Positions 51,962 through 60,900 of a stretch of 64,000 bases of DNA are shown piece after piece (position 1 is the first letter of the stretch; each line of letters opens with the position of its first letter). Source of the DNA: an uncultured Lachnospiraceae bacterium (lineage in GTDB: Bacteria; Bacillota; Clostridia; Lachnospirales; Lachnospiraceae); contig CAJUJL010000007.1 of the NCBI GenBank assembly GCA_910586725.1, positions 15,324 through 79,323 on the forward strand, written 5' to 3'. Below the pieces are notes generated by a model that made no database searches, was not told the origin of the DNA, and worked only from the letters and a program-made list of their open reading frames with translations. The translations under genes were made by a program, and so were the position numbers.

Positions 51962-52737
51962 AATAATTTGATACCTCCCGGGATATGTTGATAAATAATA
52001 ATAATAAATCCTACGCCGACGGCAATGCACATAGCCGTTAAAAGCGCGTCCAGTAAATGGATGGCTCCGGATAAATAGTCTCCGTTAAATAAGTCGCGGA
52101 TCGAAGTTGTAAGCGCAATTCCCGGAAGCAAAGGGACAATTCCTCCAATTACAATTTTATCCTGCCCGACGGGGAGGCCTAAATTGAGGAAAAGAAGGCT
52201 TGAAGCCGTTAAAAAGGCGCTTCCGATGATATTTGTCATAAATTTGGATGTTTTTCTTTTTTCCTGATCCATGCGCATGTATTGAAGAAAGATGCCAAGT
52301 ACAAGCGCACACATGGCGTCGATAAAAGTCCCTCCGAAAATGTAGCAAAAGCATGCGCATCCAATGCCGCAGGAAAGCCCCTGGATCCATGGTTTTGGAG
52401 CGGGCAGACGACGGCATTCGCGTAAGCGTTCCCAGGCTTCGTCTAAGGAGCAGGAATGATCGCAGATCTCCCGGGACAGCTGGTTGAGAGCCGCTATTTT
52501 TCCCAGATGGACGTCGCTTAAAGGGACATGGCGTATAATGCTGCAGCTGTCTTCTTTATCTTCATTTGCGCTTGCAAAAATACCGTTAGACAGTACATAG
52601 ACGTCGAAATCTTCAAGGCCAAAAGCGTCAAGTATGTGCAGAATTGTGTCCTCCACACGATAGATTTCCCCTCCGCTTCGAAGAAGAGCATCGCCGATTT
52701 CCACTGCCAGAGTGAGTTTTTCTTTGCTGTCTGACAT
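51958..52737 (-). CDS. Threonine/serine exporter, large subunit (ThrE N-terminal, YjjP-like)
   Basis: 259 residues. The cytoplasmic N-terminal 110 residues contain the ThrE motif GDALLRSGGEIYRVEDTI, followed by about five membrane segments including GGIVPLLPGIALTTSIRDL. ATG 52737 has an ideal AGGAGG eight bases ahead; the frame to 52800 extends beyond it. Together with the small subunit it forms a split ThrE exporter. Confidence 0.88.
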   Translation of the reverse strand: MSDSKEKLTLAVEIGDALLRSGGEIYRVEDTILHILDAFGLEDFDVYVLSNGIFASANEDKEDSCSIIRHVPLSDVHLGKIAALNQLSREICDHSCSLDEAWERLRECRRLPAPKPWIQGLSCGIGCACFCYIFGGTFIDAMCALVLGIFLQYMRMDQEKRKTSKFMTNIIGSAFLTASSLLFLNLGLPVGQDKIVIGGIVPLLPGIALTTSIRDLFNGDYLSGAIHLLDALLTAMCIAVGVGFIIIIYQHIPGGIKLL

Positions 52738-52803
52738 AATCAAATACCTCCTGATAGGGTATTTCATATTATAATTCATTTTCATTTTTTTTCTACTCAT
52801 TTT

Positions 52804-52832
52804 GCATAAGTTTTTGAAAAAGATACATACTA
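52804..52832 (+). promoter_or_regulatory. Sigma-G promoter of the spoVA cluster
   Basis: GCATA (52804-52808) and CATACTA (52826-52832) are both perfect to the sigma-G consensus, with a 17-bp spacer, 31 bp before the first small gene. The spoVA operon is a known sigma-G target in Bacillus. Confidence 0.8.
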
Positions 52833-52863
52833 CTCACATGAAAAGCAGAAGGAAGTGAGCAGT

Positions 52864-53019
52864 ATGAATCGGAAAACATATCGGATTTGTCTGATTATGC
52901 TTATCATTGCAGCCATGATTTCCGGTATTTATTATTACCGTTCTGTTCAAAAAGAAGAATTAAATCCGCAGGATGGAATTTTTGTGCGGGAAAACGGGAT
53001 GGGGCGTGCAGATGTATGA
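52864..53019 (+). CDS. Small single-pass membrane protein heading the spoVA cluster
   Basis: 51 residues. A positively charged start (MNRKTYRI) leads into one membrane helix (about residues 8-24), then a polar tail. GGAAGTGAGCAGT precedes the ATG. It directly follows the sigma-G promoter, and its stop overlaps the spoVAA start by four bases (ATGA), so it should be made in the forespore with SpoVA proteins. I know no name for it; it may be a leader or an accessory subunit. Confidence 0.7.
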   Translation: MNRKTYRICLIMLIIAAMISGIYYYRSVQKEELNPQDGIFVRENGMGRADV

Positions 53020-53672
53020 GCGCAAATGATGAGACAATATATTTGAAAATAAACCAGAATGTCATCGTAAACGACAGAAATGTGACGTTGGGAGACATTG
53101 CGTCTGTTACAAGCTCGAATGAGGCAATGGTGCGTCAGCTAAAACAAAAGAAAATATATTCTTTCAAAGACCATGATCCGGAAGGAAAGTCTCCGAAAAT
53201 ACAGAGGGCCATTTTCTCAATTTTACACATCATAGAATTGATACACGAAGACTATCCCAATGCGGAAATAGACAATCAAGGGGAAGCGGACTTTATTATT
53301 GAATATGAGAAAGAAGCGTCCCCGAATACATTTCTTGAGGCGGCAAAAACAGCTCTTTTGTGCGTGCTGGTGTTTTTCGGGGCTTCTTTTACCATTATGT
53401 CGTTTAACAATGATATAGGCATTACGGAATTATTTGGCAGGTTCTATTATCAGGTAATGGGTACGGAGTCAAGCGGAATGACAGAGCTGGAGGTAAGCTA
53501 CTGCATTGGCATTTCCATAGGGATTATCGTGTTTTTTAATCATTTTGGAAGAAAAAAAATTACGCCCGATCCGACGCCGATTCAGGTGGAAATGCGTAAA
53601 TACGAGCAGGACGTAGATACTACATTTATTGAAAATGCGGGCAGAGGAGGCAGTGAAATAGATGTTAATTAA
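53016..53672 (+). CDS. spoVAA: Stage V sporulation protein AA
   Basis: 218 residues from ATG 53016. The first 110 residues are soluble (YLKINQNVIVNDRNVTLGD opening), followed by two membrane helices (about 125-145 and 165-185). This matches SpoVAA, a component of the spore inner-membrane channel for dipicolinic acid. The longer frame to 52887 lies inside the 51-residue gene. The 3' end overlaps spoVAB by 11 bases. Confidence 0.85.
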   Translation: MSANDETIYLKINQNVIVNDRNVTLGDIASVTSSNEAMVRQLKQKKIYSFKDHDPEGKSPKIQRAIFSILHIIELIHEDYPNAEIDNQGEADFIIEYEKEASPNTFLEAAKTALLCVLVFFGASFTIMSFNNDIGITELFGRFYYQVMGTESSGMTELEVSYCIGISIGIIVFFNHFGRKKITPDPTPIQVEMRKYEQDVDTTFIENAGRGGSEIDVN

Positions 53673-54087
53673 CCATCTTTTCTTGGGGTTTATCGGACTG
53701 ACAAGCGGCCTTGCCGTGTCTGCGGGGACGTTTGCGCTGATTGTTTCACTGAAAATCGTTCCAAGGCTGATCGGAAAGGGAAAATCTGCAAAACATATAC
53801 TGATTCTGGAAAATACTATAATCATAGGCGGGATTTTAGGATGCATTGCAACCGTGTTTCCGGATCTGATGATTCCTCTGGGAAGTCCCCTTCTGATCTC
53901 ATACGGCCTTTTTGCCGGAATCCAGGTTGGGTGCCTTGTTATGGCTCTGGCGGAAATCATGAATGTCTTTCCGATTATGTTTCGCAGATTTCATTTAAAA
54001 ACAGGGCTTTCCTGGGTGATTACTTCTATGGCTGCGGGCAAGGTGATAGGGGGTCTGTGGTATTTTTACCGCCAGATCGGGCAGTAG
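53662..54087 (+). CDS. spoVAB: Stage V sporulation protein AB
   Basis: 141 residues with about four to five membrane helices. FLGFIGLTSGLAVSAGTFAL at the start and ALAEIMNVFPIMFRR in the second half are SpoVAB features. It belongs to the same dipicolinic-acid channel. GGAGG lies 11 bases before the ATG, inside spoVAA. Confidence 0.87.
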   Translation: MLINHLFLGFIGLTSGLAVSAGTFALIVSLKIVPRLIGKGKSAKHILILENTIIIGGILGCIATVFPDLMIPLGSPLLISYGLFAGIQVGCLVMALAEIMNVFPIMFRRFHLKTGLSWVITSMAAGKVIGGLWYFYRQIGQ

Positions 54088-54098
54088 ACCCTTAAAGG

Positions 54099-54482
54099 TT
54101 GACCGTAACAGAAAACGGGGTTAGAATAGAGGAAAATTTTGAGAATATGGGGGATATGCATATGGTGGCGCTGGTAGCCAGGCAAAGCGTGATTCTAAAG
54201 TGTAATATGCAGGCGTCGGTCATGATTGGAAATTATGAGTTCTATTATGGAGCGGGTTTGTTTTGCAAATTGCAGGGGATAACGGCAGAGGAAGATATTT
54301 TGCCAAACGATTTAAAGGAATTGATTTTAGCAAAGTTAGAGGCGTTTTGCGGAGAGGATAATAGGGAACAATATCTTGTAAAATTGCTTCTGGATTATGT
54401 GCCGTCAAAAGATTATGACGAACAGATGAAAGAACTTTTCATGTGGGGGTTAAAGGAAGAGATGCTCTGGAGGGCAAACTAA
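54099..54482 (+). CDS. Unknown soluble protein between spoVAB and spoVAC
   Basis: Up to 127 residues (TTG 54099). ATG 54147 or ATG 54162 are possible; the last has GGGGGAT seven bases ahead, so the start is uncertain. No signal peptide or membrane helix. The sequence is mixed alpha/beta with cysteines (VILKCNMQASVMIGNYEFYYG). I do not recognise a family. Its place in the spoVA cluster under the sigma-G promoter implies forespore expression. Confidence 0.6.
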   Translation: MTVTENGVRIEENFENMGDMHMVALVARQSVILKCNMQASVMIGNYEFYYGAGLFCKLQGITAEEDILPNDLKELILAKLEAFCGEDNREQYLVKLLLDYVPSKDYDEQMKELFMWGLKEEMLWRAN

Positions 54483-54501
54483 ACAGGAAAAGAGGGCGAA
54501 T

Positions 54502-54984
54502 ATGGCAAAGGAAAATACAATCAGTCCCCAAAAGGCGGAAGAGCAGAAAGCTTATAACGAATATGTGAAAAAAGTGACTCCGACGCATTCGCTGCCAAAA
54601 AATATGGCGAAGGCATTTTTAATTGGAGGCATCATCTGCGTGATCGGGCAGGGTATCCTGCAGTATTGCGGCAGTATCGGTTTGGATAAGGACACCTCGG
54701 GAAGCTGGTGCAGTTTGATTCTGGTTCTGCTTAGCGTAATTCTAACCGGTTTTAACATTTATCCGAAACTGGCTACATTTGGCGGTGCGGGCGCATTGGT
54801 GCCAATTACGGGATTTGCGAATTCCGTGGCGGCTCCCAGTATTGAGTTTAAAAAAGAGGGGCAGGTATTCGGAATCGGGTGCAAGATTTTTACGATTGCG
54901 GGACCGGTGATTTTGTATGGGATTTTTTCCAGCTGGGTATTGGGGCTGATTTATTGGATATTGAAATGGATGGGAGTATGTTAG
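54502..54984 (+). CDS. spoVAC: Stage V sporulation protein AC
   Basis: 160 residues, four membrane helices. The N-terminal NEYVKKVTPTHSLPKN and the later GGAGALVPITGFANSVAAPSIEFKKEG are hallmark SpoVAC sequences. SpoVAC is the mechanosensitive channel subunit for dipicolinic acid uptake and release. Here it is the last gene, followed by a terminator; spoVAD and spoVAE, which normally follow, are absent. Confidence 0.93.
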   Translation: MAKENTISPQKAEEQKAYNEYVKKVTPTHSLPKNMAKAFLIGGIICVIGQGILQYCGSIGLDKDTSGSWCSLILVLLSVILTGFNIYPKLATFGGAGALVPITGFANSVAAPSIEFKKEGQVFGIGCKIFTIAGPVILYGIFSSWVLGLIYWILKWMGVC

Positions 54985-55021
54985 ATCATTTGCTTCGGAC
55001 ACCGGCAAAATAAATGCAGGG

Positions 55022-55045
55022 AGCTGCCCAATGGGCAGCTTTTTG
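55022..55045 (+). terminator. Rho-independent terminator after spoVAC
   Basis: AGCTGCCC / GGGCAGCT stem with a three-base loop and TTTTT. Confidence 0.88.
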
Positions 55046-55218
55046 AATTTCTCTATTTTGTTATCAAATGAAAACCGATCATTATTTTCTGGATTTTTAT
55101 CGGGCATTTTCGACGGTGTTCGAAAAGAAGGCCTGTTTTTCGCTAATTTCCACCGATTGATCTGTAAAATTTTTTGTGGTACGATAATGAAAATTGTATA
55201 AGTGGGAGGGACAAAAAT

Positions 55219-55602
55219 ATGGAATTATATCCGTTTTTGAAAAGTCTTGTAGATATGGACCGGTCTGCTGTTGTTATTTGCGACTTAGAACATAAAATTA
55301 TCTATATGAATCCGGCGGCAGAGAAAAATTATGCGAAATGGGGCGGCGGGGATTTGGTTGGAAAAAAATTGACAGACTGCCATAATGCGCTTTCAAGACA
55401 GAAAATTGAAAAAGTAACCGACTGGTTTTTAAAAAGCAGTGAAAACAACAGGATATATACGTTTCACAATGCAAAAGAGAATAAAGACGTTTATATGGTT
55501 GCGCTGCGAAACGAATCCAAAGAACTGATCGGATATTATGAGAAGCATGAATACAGGAATGCGGAAACAGAAGTTTTTTATAAGGGAATCGAAGAGGTTT
55601 GA
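55219..55602 (+). CDS. PAS domain protein
   Basis: 127 residues that are nearly all one PAS domain: VVICDLEHKIIYMNPAAEKNY is the usual opening, followed by GKKLTDCHN and a VALRNESKELIGYYE closing strand. There is no output domain, so it must signal through a partner or act as a small sensor. GGGAGGG lies nine bases before ATG 55219. The next small gene begins four bases after its stop and is the likely partner. Confidence 0.82.
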   Translation: MELYPFLKSLVDMDRSAVVICDLEHKIIYMNPAAEKNYAKWGGGDLVGKKLTDCHNALSRQKIEKVTDWFLKSSENNRIYTFHNAKENKDVYMVALRNESKELIGYYEKHEYRNAETEVFYKGIEEV

Positions 55603-55606
55603 AGTT

Positions 55607-55855
55607 ATGGATAAAACATTACATATGTCGGTATCGCAGATTTTTAAACAGAACGGCAAAAAATACGCGTTTGTGTCGTTTACGGATGGAATCCGGATGG
55701 CAGAGGGTAAAATTCCGGAATGCAAGATTCTTACAAACAGGGGATTTGAAGAAGACGAGGTAATACAGCTGGAAGATTATATGGGAAGGGAACTGATGCA
55801 GCTAAAAGAAATGGCGGCGGGCATTCATGTAATGGATGCGTTTCTGAAAAACTGA
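55607..55855 (+). CDS. Small protein of unknown function paired with the PAS gene
   Basis: 82 residues from ATG 55607. It has a short beta-rich half (KKYAFVSFTDGIRMAEGKIP) and a helical C-terminus (LMQLKEMAAGIHVMDAF). There is no signal peptide. The ribosome-binding site is weak (GAGG about 12 bases ahead), which suits coupling to the PAS gene. I do not recognise the family. Confidence 0.65.
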   Translation: MDKTLHMSVSQIFKQNGKKYAFVSFTDGIRMAEGKIPECKILTNRGFEEDEVIQLEDYMGRELMQLKEMAAGIHVMDAFLKN

Positions 55856-55954
55856 CGTCAGATTTGAAAAATTCGTTTGCTGGATACGGTAAAATTATAA
55901 AAACCGCACGGCATGGATATACTAATCAAAAGATAAAATCAGGAGGTTATGACA

Positions 55955-57790
55955 ATGTTGGAGTATTCCATGCTTTATCCAAAAACAACAAAATTAAGAC
56001 GCAGCGTTTCAATAGACGGTATGTGGAAATTTCATATAGGAAGCCAAAATGGGGACCAGGGGGAGGCGGGTTTTAAAAACGGCATTCCGGGAAACGACTT
56101 TATTCCGGTTCCGGCCAGTTTTCAGGATTTTTATACGGAAAAAGAGATTCGTGAGTTTGCGGGGGACGTCTGGTATGAAAAGGATGTGTTTGTGCCGGGC
56201 GAGTGGGAAGGAAACAAAGTTTTTGTCCGTTTTGGAGCGGCGACCCACCGGGCGGTTGTGTATGTAAACGGCAAAAAAATCATGGAGCATGAAGGCGGCT
56301 TTCTTCCTTTTGCCGCAGACGTGACCGATACCGTGCATTATAATGAATTTAATAAAATTGTGGTCAGGGTAAACAATGAATTAACCGTCACCAACATTCC
56401 CTGTGGAGAAACGATTTTGCTGCCAAACGGAAAAAAGATGAACAAGCCGTATTTTGATTTTTTTAATTATTCCGGTTTGCAGAGGTCTGTTTTTTTGATG
56501 GCAATTCCCAAAGAATCTGTCTTTGATTTTGACCTGGATTATGAAATTTCCGGAAAGGATGCACTGATACATTACCATGTACAGACGACAGGAGAGCATC
56601 CCGTAGAACTTTCTTTGCTTGATGCCTCCGGAAAAGTAGCCGCGCGGGCGGAAGGATTTAAAGGCGTTATGAAAGTGAAAGACGCGCGTCTCTGGCAGGT
56701 CAGAAACGCATATTTATACCGTCTTGTGATTCGGATCAGAGACGGAGAGCAGATTCTGGATGAGTATGAGCAGGAAATTGGAATACGTACGGTGAAAATA
56801 GAGGGAACATCTATTTTGTTAAACGGAAAACCGGTTTATCTGAAAGGCTTTGGAAAGCATGAGGATTGCGATATTGTAGGACGGGGATTTCACAGCGGCG
56901 TAATGAAACGGGATTTTGAGCTGATGAAGTGGATAGGGGCCAATTCTTTCCGTACGGCGCATTATCCGTATAGTGAAGAAATCTATCAGATGGCCGACCG
57001 GGAAGGATTTTTGGTGATCGACGAGGTGGCGGCAGTCGGATTGTTTGAGAGTCTGATGAATTTTATGGAGGCAAGTACGGGAAAACGGACGGCTTTTTTT
57101 GAAAAGGAAACAACGCCTGTGCTTTTAAAAGCTCATAAAAGAGCGGTCGAAGAATTGATAGCCAGGGATAAAAATCATCCATGCGTAATCGCATGGAGTC
57201 TGCTCAATGAACCGGAGACAAGCAACGAAGCGGCTGTGCCGTATTTTGAAGAGGTCTTTCGGCTTGCTCATGAACTGGACGTACAGAAACGTCCAAGGAC
57301 ATTTGCGCTGATTATGAATTCCGTGCCGGGCGTTTGTAAATGCTATCAATTTAGCGATATAATTTCTTTGAACCGTTATTACGGATGGTATGTCAAGGGC
57401 GGTTATGAAATTTCCGAAGCGGAAGCTTTATTCCGTAAAGAAATGGATGCATGGAAAGCGCTTAAATTAAATAAACCGTTTCTTTTTACGGAATACGGAG
57501 CGGATACAATGGGGTCTGACCACAAGCTTCCATCGGTGATGTGGAGCCAGGAATATCAGGACGAATATTTAAAAATGACAAACGATGTATTTGATTCCTA
57601 TGATTTTATCAAGGGCGAGCAAATCTGGAATTTTGCGGATTTCCAGACGACAGAAGGAATTCTGCGTGTAAACGGGAACAAAAAAGGCGTTTTTACAAGG
57701 CAGCGCCAGCCAAAAGACGCTGCGTATCTGCTGAGGAAACGCTGGATGGAATTGCCGCTTGCATATAAGGCACAGGAAAAAGGCTTGTGA
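55955..57790 (+). CDS. uidA: Beta-glucuronidase (GH2)
   Basis: 611 residues, GH2 three-domain layout: jelly-roll sugar-binding (about 1-175), Ig-like (175-270) and TIM barrel. The acid/base glutamate is in WSLLNEPET and the nucleophile in FTEYGAD. The GNKKG motif near the C-terminus is the Asn-x-Lys signature that binds the glucuronate carboxylate and separates glucuronidases from galactosidases. No signal peptide, so it is cytoplasmic. ATG 55955 has AGGAGG eight bases upstream; ATG 55949 is too close. The loop after AAVG has a length close to that of the E. coli enzyme, hinting at small glucuronide substrates. Confidence 0.92.
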   Translation: MLEYSMLYPKTTKLRRSVSIDGMWKFHIGSQNGDQGEAGFKNGIPGNDFIPVPASFQDFYTEKEIREFAGDVWYEKDVFVPGEWEGNKVFVRFGAATHRAVVYVNGKKIMEHEGGFLPFAADVTDTVHYNEFNKIVVRVNNELTVTNIPCGETILLPNGKKMNKPYFDFFNYSGLQRSVFLMAIPKESVFDFDLDYEISGKDALIHYHVQTTGEHPVELSLLDASGKVAARAEGFKGVMKVKDARLWQVRNAYLYRLVIRIRDGEQILDEYEQEIGIRTVKIEGTSILLNGKPVYLKGFGKHEDCDIVGRGFHSGVMKRDFELMKWIGANSFRTAHYPYSEEIYQMADREGFLVIDEVAAVGLFESLMNFMEASTGKRTAFFEKETTPVLLKAHKRAVEELIARDKNHPCVIAWSLLNEPETSNEAAVPYFEEVFRLAHELDVQKRPRTFALIMNSVPGVCKCYQFSDIISLNRYYGWYVKGGYEISEAEALFRKEMDAWKALKLNKPFLFTEYGADTMGSDHKLPSVMWSQEYQDEYLKMTNDVFDSYDFIKGEQIWNFADFQTTEGILRVNGNKKGVFTRQRQPKDAAYLLRKRWMELPLAYKAQEKGL

Positions 57791-57813
57791 ATTGCTTTAA
57801 ATCATGATATGAT
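57785..57813 (+). promoter_or_regulatory. Possible promoter of the sialidase gene
   Basis: TTGTGA (57785-57790) and TATGAT (57808-57813), 17-bp spacer. The -35 box contains the uidA stop codon. Confidence 0.5.
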
Positions 57814-57846
57814 AAAACCATATTATAGAAGGTGAACAATGGGTTA

Positions 57847-57893
57847 AGGCAATTGTGAAACCAAATGTTTTGCAATTGCCGGATTGTTTTTTA
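57847..57893 (+). terminator. Terminator or attenuator in the sialidase leader
   Basis: GGCAATTG and CAATTGCC flank an inner AAAC/GTTT stem with a two-base internal loop. GGATTGTTTTTT follows. It lies between the possible promoter and the sialidase start, right after a two-codon frame ATGGGTTAA that has AAGGTG before it. It could end the uidA message or attenuate the sialidase. Confidence 0.6.
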
Positions 57894-57912
57894 AGCAAAG
57901 GAGAATGGGACA

Positions 57913-60900
57913 ATGAAGAAAGCAAAACACTTGATGGCGGGTCTGCTTGCGGCTGCATTAACTGTGACAAATATGCCTTTGACGGCAGCCGCGGAGATTG
58001 AATCCATTACATGGGGAACAAAACCTGAGGATGGAACGACAAAGAATCAGCCATTTCCGTCAGGAACCGGCGGAAGCCGGAATTTTCGGATTCCGGGTAT
58101 TGTAACGTTAGACGACGGTACGCTGGTGGCGTCCAGCGACGCCAGATGGGATCATGGGGGAGACGCCTGCGGTCTGGATACAATTGTATCCCGGTCCACT
58201 GACAATGGAAAGAACTGGAGCTATACGTTTGCCAATTATCTGGGAGATTACGGAAACCAGAAACATCTTCAGGCAACGGCATTTATTGATCCGTCTATCA
58301 CGACAGATGGAGAAAATCTTTATATGATCGCAGATATATTTCCCGGAGGGTATGGCCTTAACACGGCGCCAAACGGGCCGAGAACCGGAAATGAGTTTGA
58401 TGAAAATGGTAATCTCCTGCTCTCGGGTGATAAACGCGGTACCTTTACATACCATTTGGAAAAAAATACAGGGGAAGACGCGGATGAAAAATCGTATTAC
58501 GTGATTAAAGATAATACGAGCGGAGATATTGTGGAAGGCTATACGATTGACGCTTACTTTAATATCAAGGACGGTACCGGAGAGACAAATCTGTTTTGTG
58601 ATAATTCTCCATATTTGGTGTATCCGACGGATTATCTGTATCTGACAACGTCAAAAGATGGTGGGGCGACCTGGTCAATTCCTTCTCTTTTAAATTTAAA
58701 AAAACCGACGGAACAAACTCTTTTGGTAGGACCGGGACGAGGCATTGTAACATCCCGGGGAAGAATTGTCTTTACCGTATATGAATTTACAAATGGAGAC
58801 AGAAACAGTGCGTGCATTTATTCAGACGATGACGGCCGGACCTGGAAGCGTGGAGAGTCCGTACCGCAGGTGAGTTCAGAGGCAGCCGTTGTTGAAGCGG
58901 ATGAAAAGCTGTATATCTTTACGCGCCATGGCGGTTATAATGTATCCGAGGACTGGGGTGAGACTTGGTCGGAAGTAAAGATGCCTGAAGGCATTACCTA
59001 TCATCTCTCATGTGAGCTAAGCGCTATTACCTACTCTAAAAAAATCGACGGAAGAACAGCCATTATTTTATCTGCGCCTTCTAATCCTGGCGGCCGTTCC
59101 GCCGGCAAACTGTTTGTAGGACTGGTTCAGGAAGACGGGTCGATTTCATGGGATTACCAGTATAGCGTAAATGGAAGCGACTATTATGCTTATTCCTGCC
59201 TGACGGAATTAAAAGACGGATCAATCGGATTGTTGTTTGAAGACGGAGGGGCGTCAATCCGGTATGAAACGATTGATATTTCAGATATTGCGCCGGGGGC
59301 GTTGATTGGTGACCTGTGGTGTGAAGACGAAGAGGGAAGCGTTGTAACAAATATTCGCATGCAGCCGGAAAGTACGGTTGAACTTAATGTATTTCAGGTG
59401 GGCGAAGACGATATAACGGCTGTTTCGGATGACGCAAATCTGTTAAACGCGGATTTAAAAAATGGCAAATTAAAGATTGCAAGCAGCAAGATCACAGGAA
59501 GCATAGAAAGCGGAACGGTTACGTTGTCCTCTAAAATGGAAACGATCCGGATTCGGGTCATTGTGGCTTCCAGGGATCAGCATGAAGTGATAAATCTGCG
59601 CATGGGAGATACCTGCACGATTCCGGCTGAAGGGGAAGATAGCATATGGATTCAGGATGACAGGATTGTAAAAGTAAAAGAAGATTCTGCGCCATTGACC
59701 ATAGAGGCTCTCAAGGAAGGCAAAAGTGAAATGCAGGTTGGCAGCGCCAAATACTATTTTATAGTAGAAAATGATATAAAAAATCTTAAGCTGCACAGAG
59801 GGCAGAAGATTTTGCTGCCGGGTGCAAATCTTCAAAAAGAAGCGGATTCCTCCGTTGTTTCCGTAACGAAAAATACGTCTATGGGTTCTTATAAAAAAGC
59901 AGGTGAATTAACGGCTGGGGAACGTTATGTAATCGGAACTGCAACAAGCATTATTACCAGTGGCAGAAGCGAACTGCAAAATCCGACAGGAAGGGCTATG
60001 AGATCCGTAGATTTTGACGAAGATGATTTAAGCGATTTTGAGTGGACGTTGAAAGTGGTGGGAGAAGGATTTTCCTTACAGAATCAATCCGGTCAGTGCT
60101 TGAATTTTGAAAATCCAAACGGGGCTTCCTGTGACGTGACGGTTTCGGATACGGAGCAGCCACTGAATGTTACGAAGAAAGGATCGGGATTTTCAATTGG
60201 GTGTACGTTAAATGAAGGGGATTATTATCTGAATAATTATTCCAATGCAAATGTGCGCGCGGCTGGATATTCAAGTGATAACAATACATGGTATTTTTAT
60301 CAGCCGACGCAGAATTTTATCGTAAAAGGGCTTGCAGAGGGAAGCACAAGCGTCGCAATCAGCGGAATAACTTATCTTATTACGGTTGAAGGATTTGGAA
60401 CCGCACAGGAAGTTCAGGAAATTTTGAAAGATACGCTGGAAGATGCAGATGTATTGCTGAAACAGAGTGGCCTTGGAACCATATATACGGAAGAATCCAT
60501 CAAAAAGCTTAGAGAAATGTGCCAGTCGGTGCAGAATATTTTAAACAGCACAGAAGAATTGGAGATGGAAAAACTGAAAAATGCTCTGGCAGATCTGGAA
60601 AAAGCAATGAAGCTTGAGAAAAAACCGGATCCAGTCCAGAAAGATGACAATCCGATTATGGACCCAATCGTAGAAAAGCTGCCGCAGCCCGGCAGTATCC
60701 AGATATACAATAAAGCAAAATATATCGTTACTTCTTCCACTGCTGCCGGCGGTACGGTAACTTATAAAGAACCGGAGAAGAAATCGCAGAAAAAGATTAA
60801 GATTCCAAATACAATTCAGATTGACAATCGGACTTACAAAGTTACGGAAATCGCATCTAAAGCGTTGAAAGGGACAAAGAATTTAACAGAAGTAACCATA

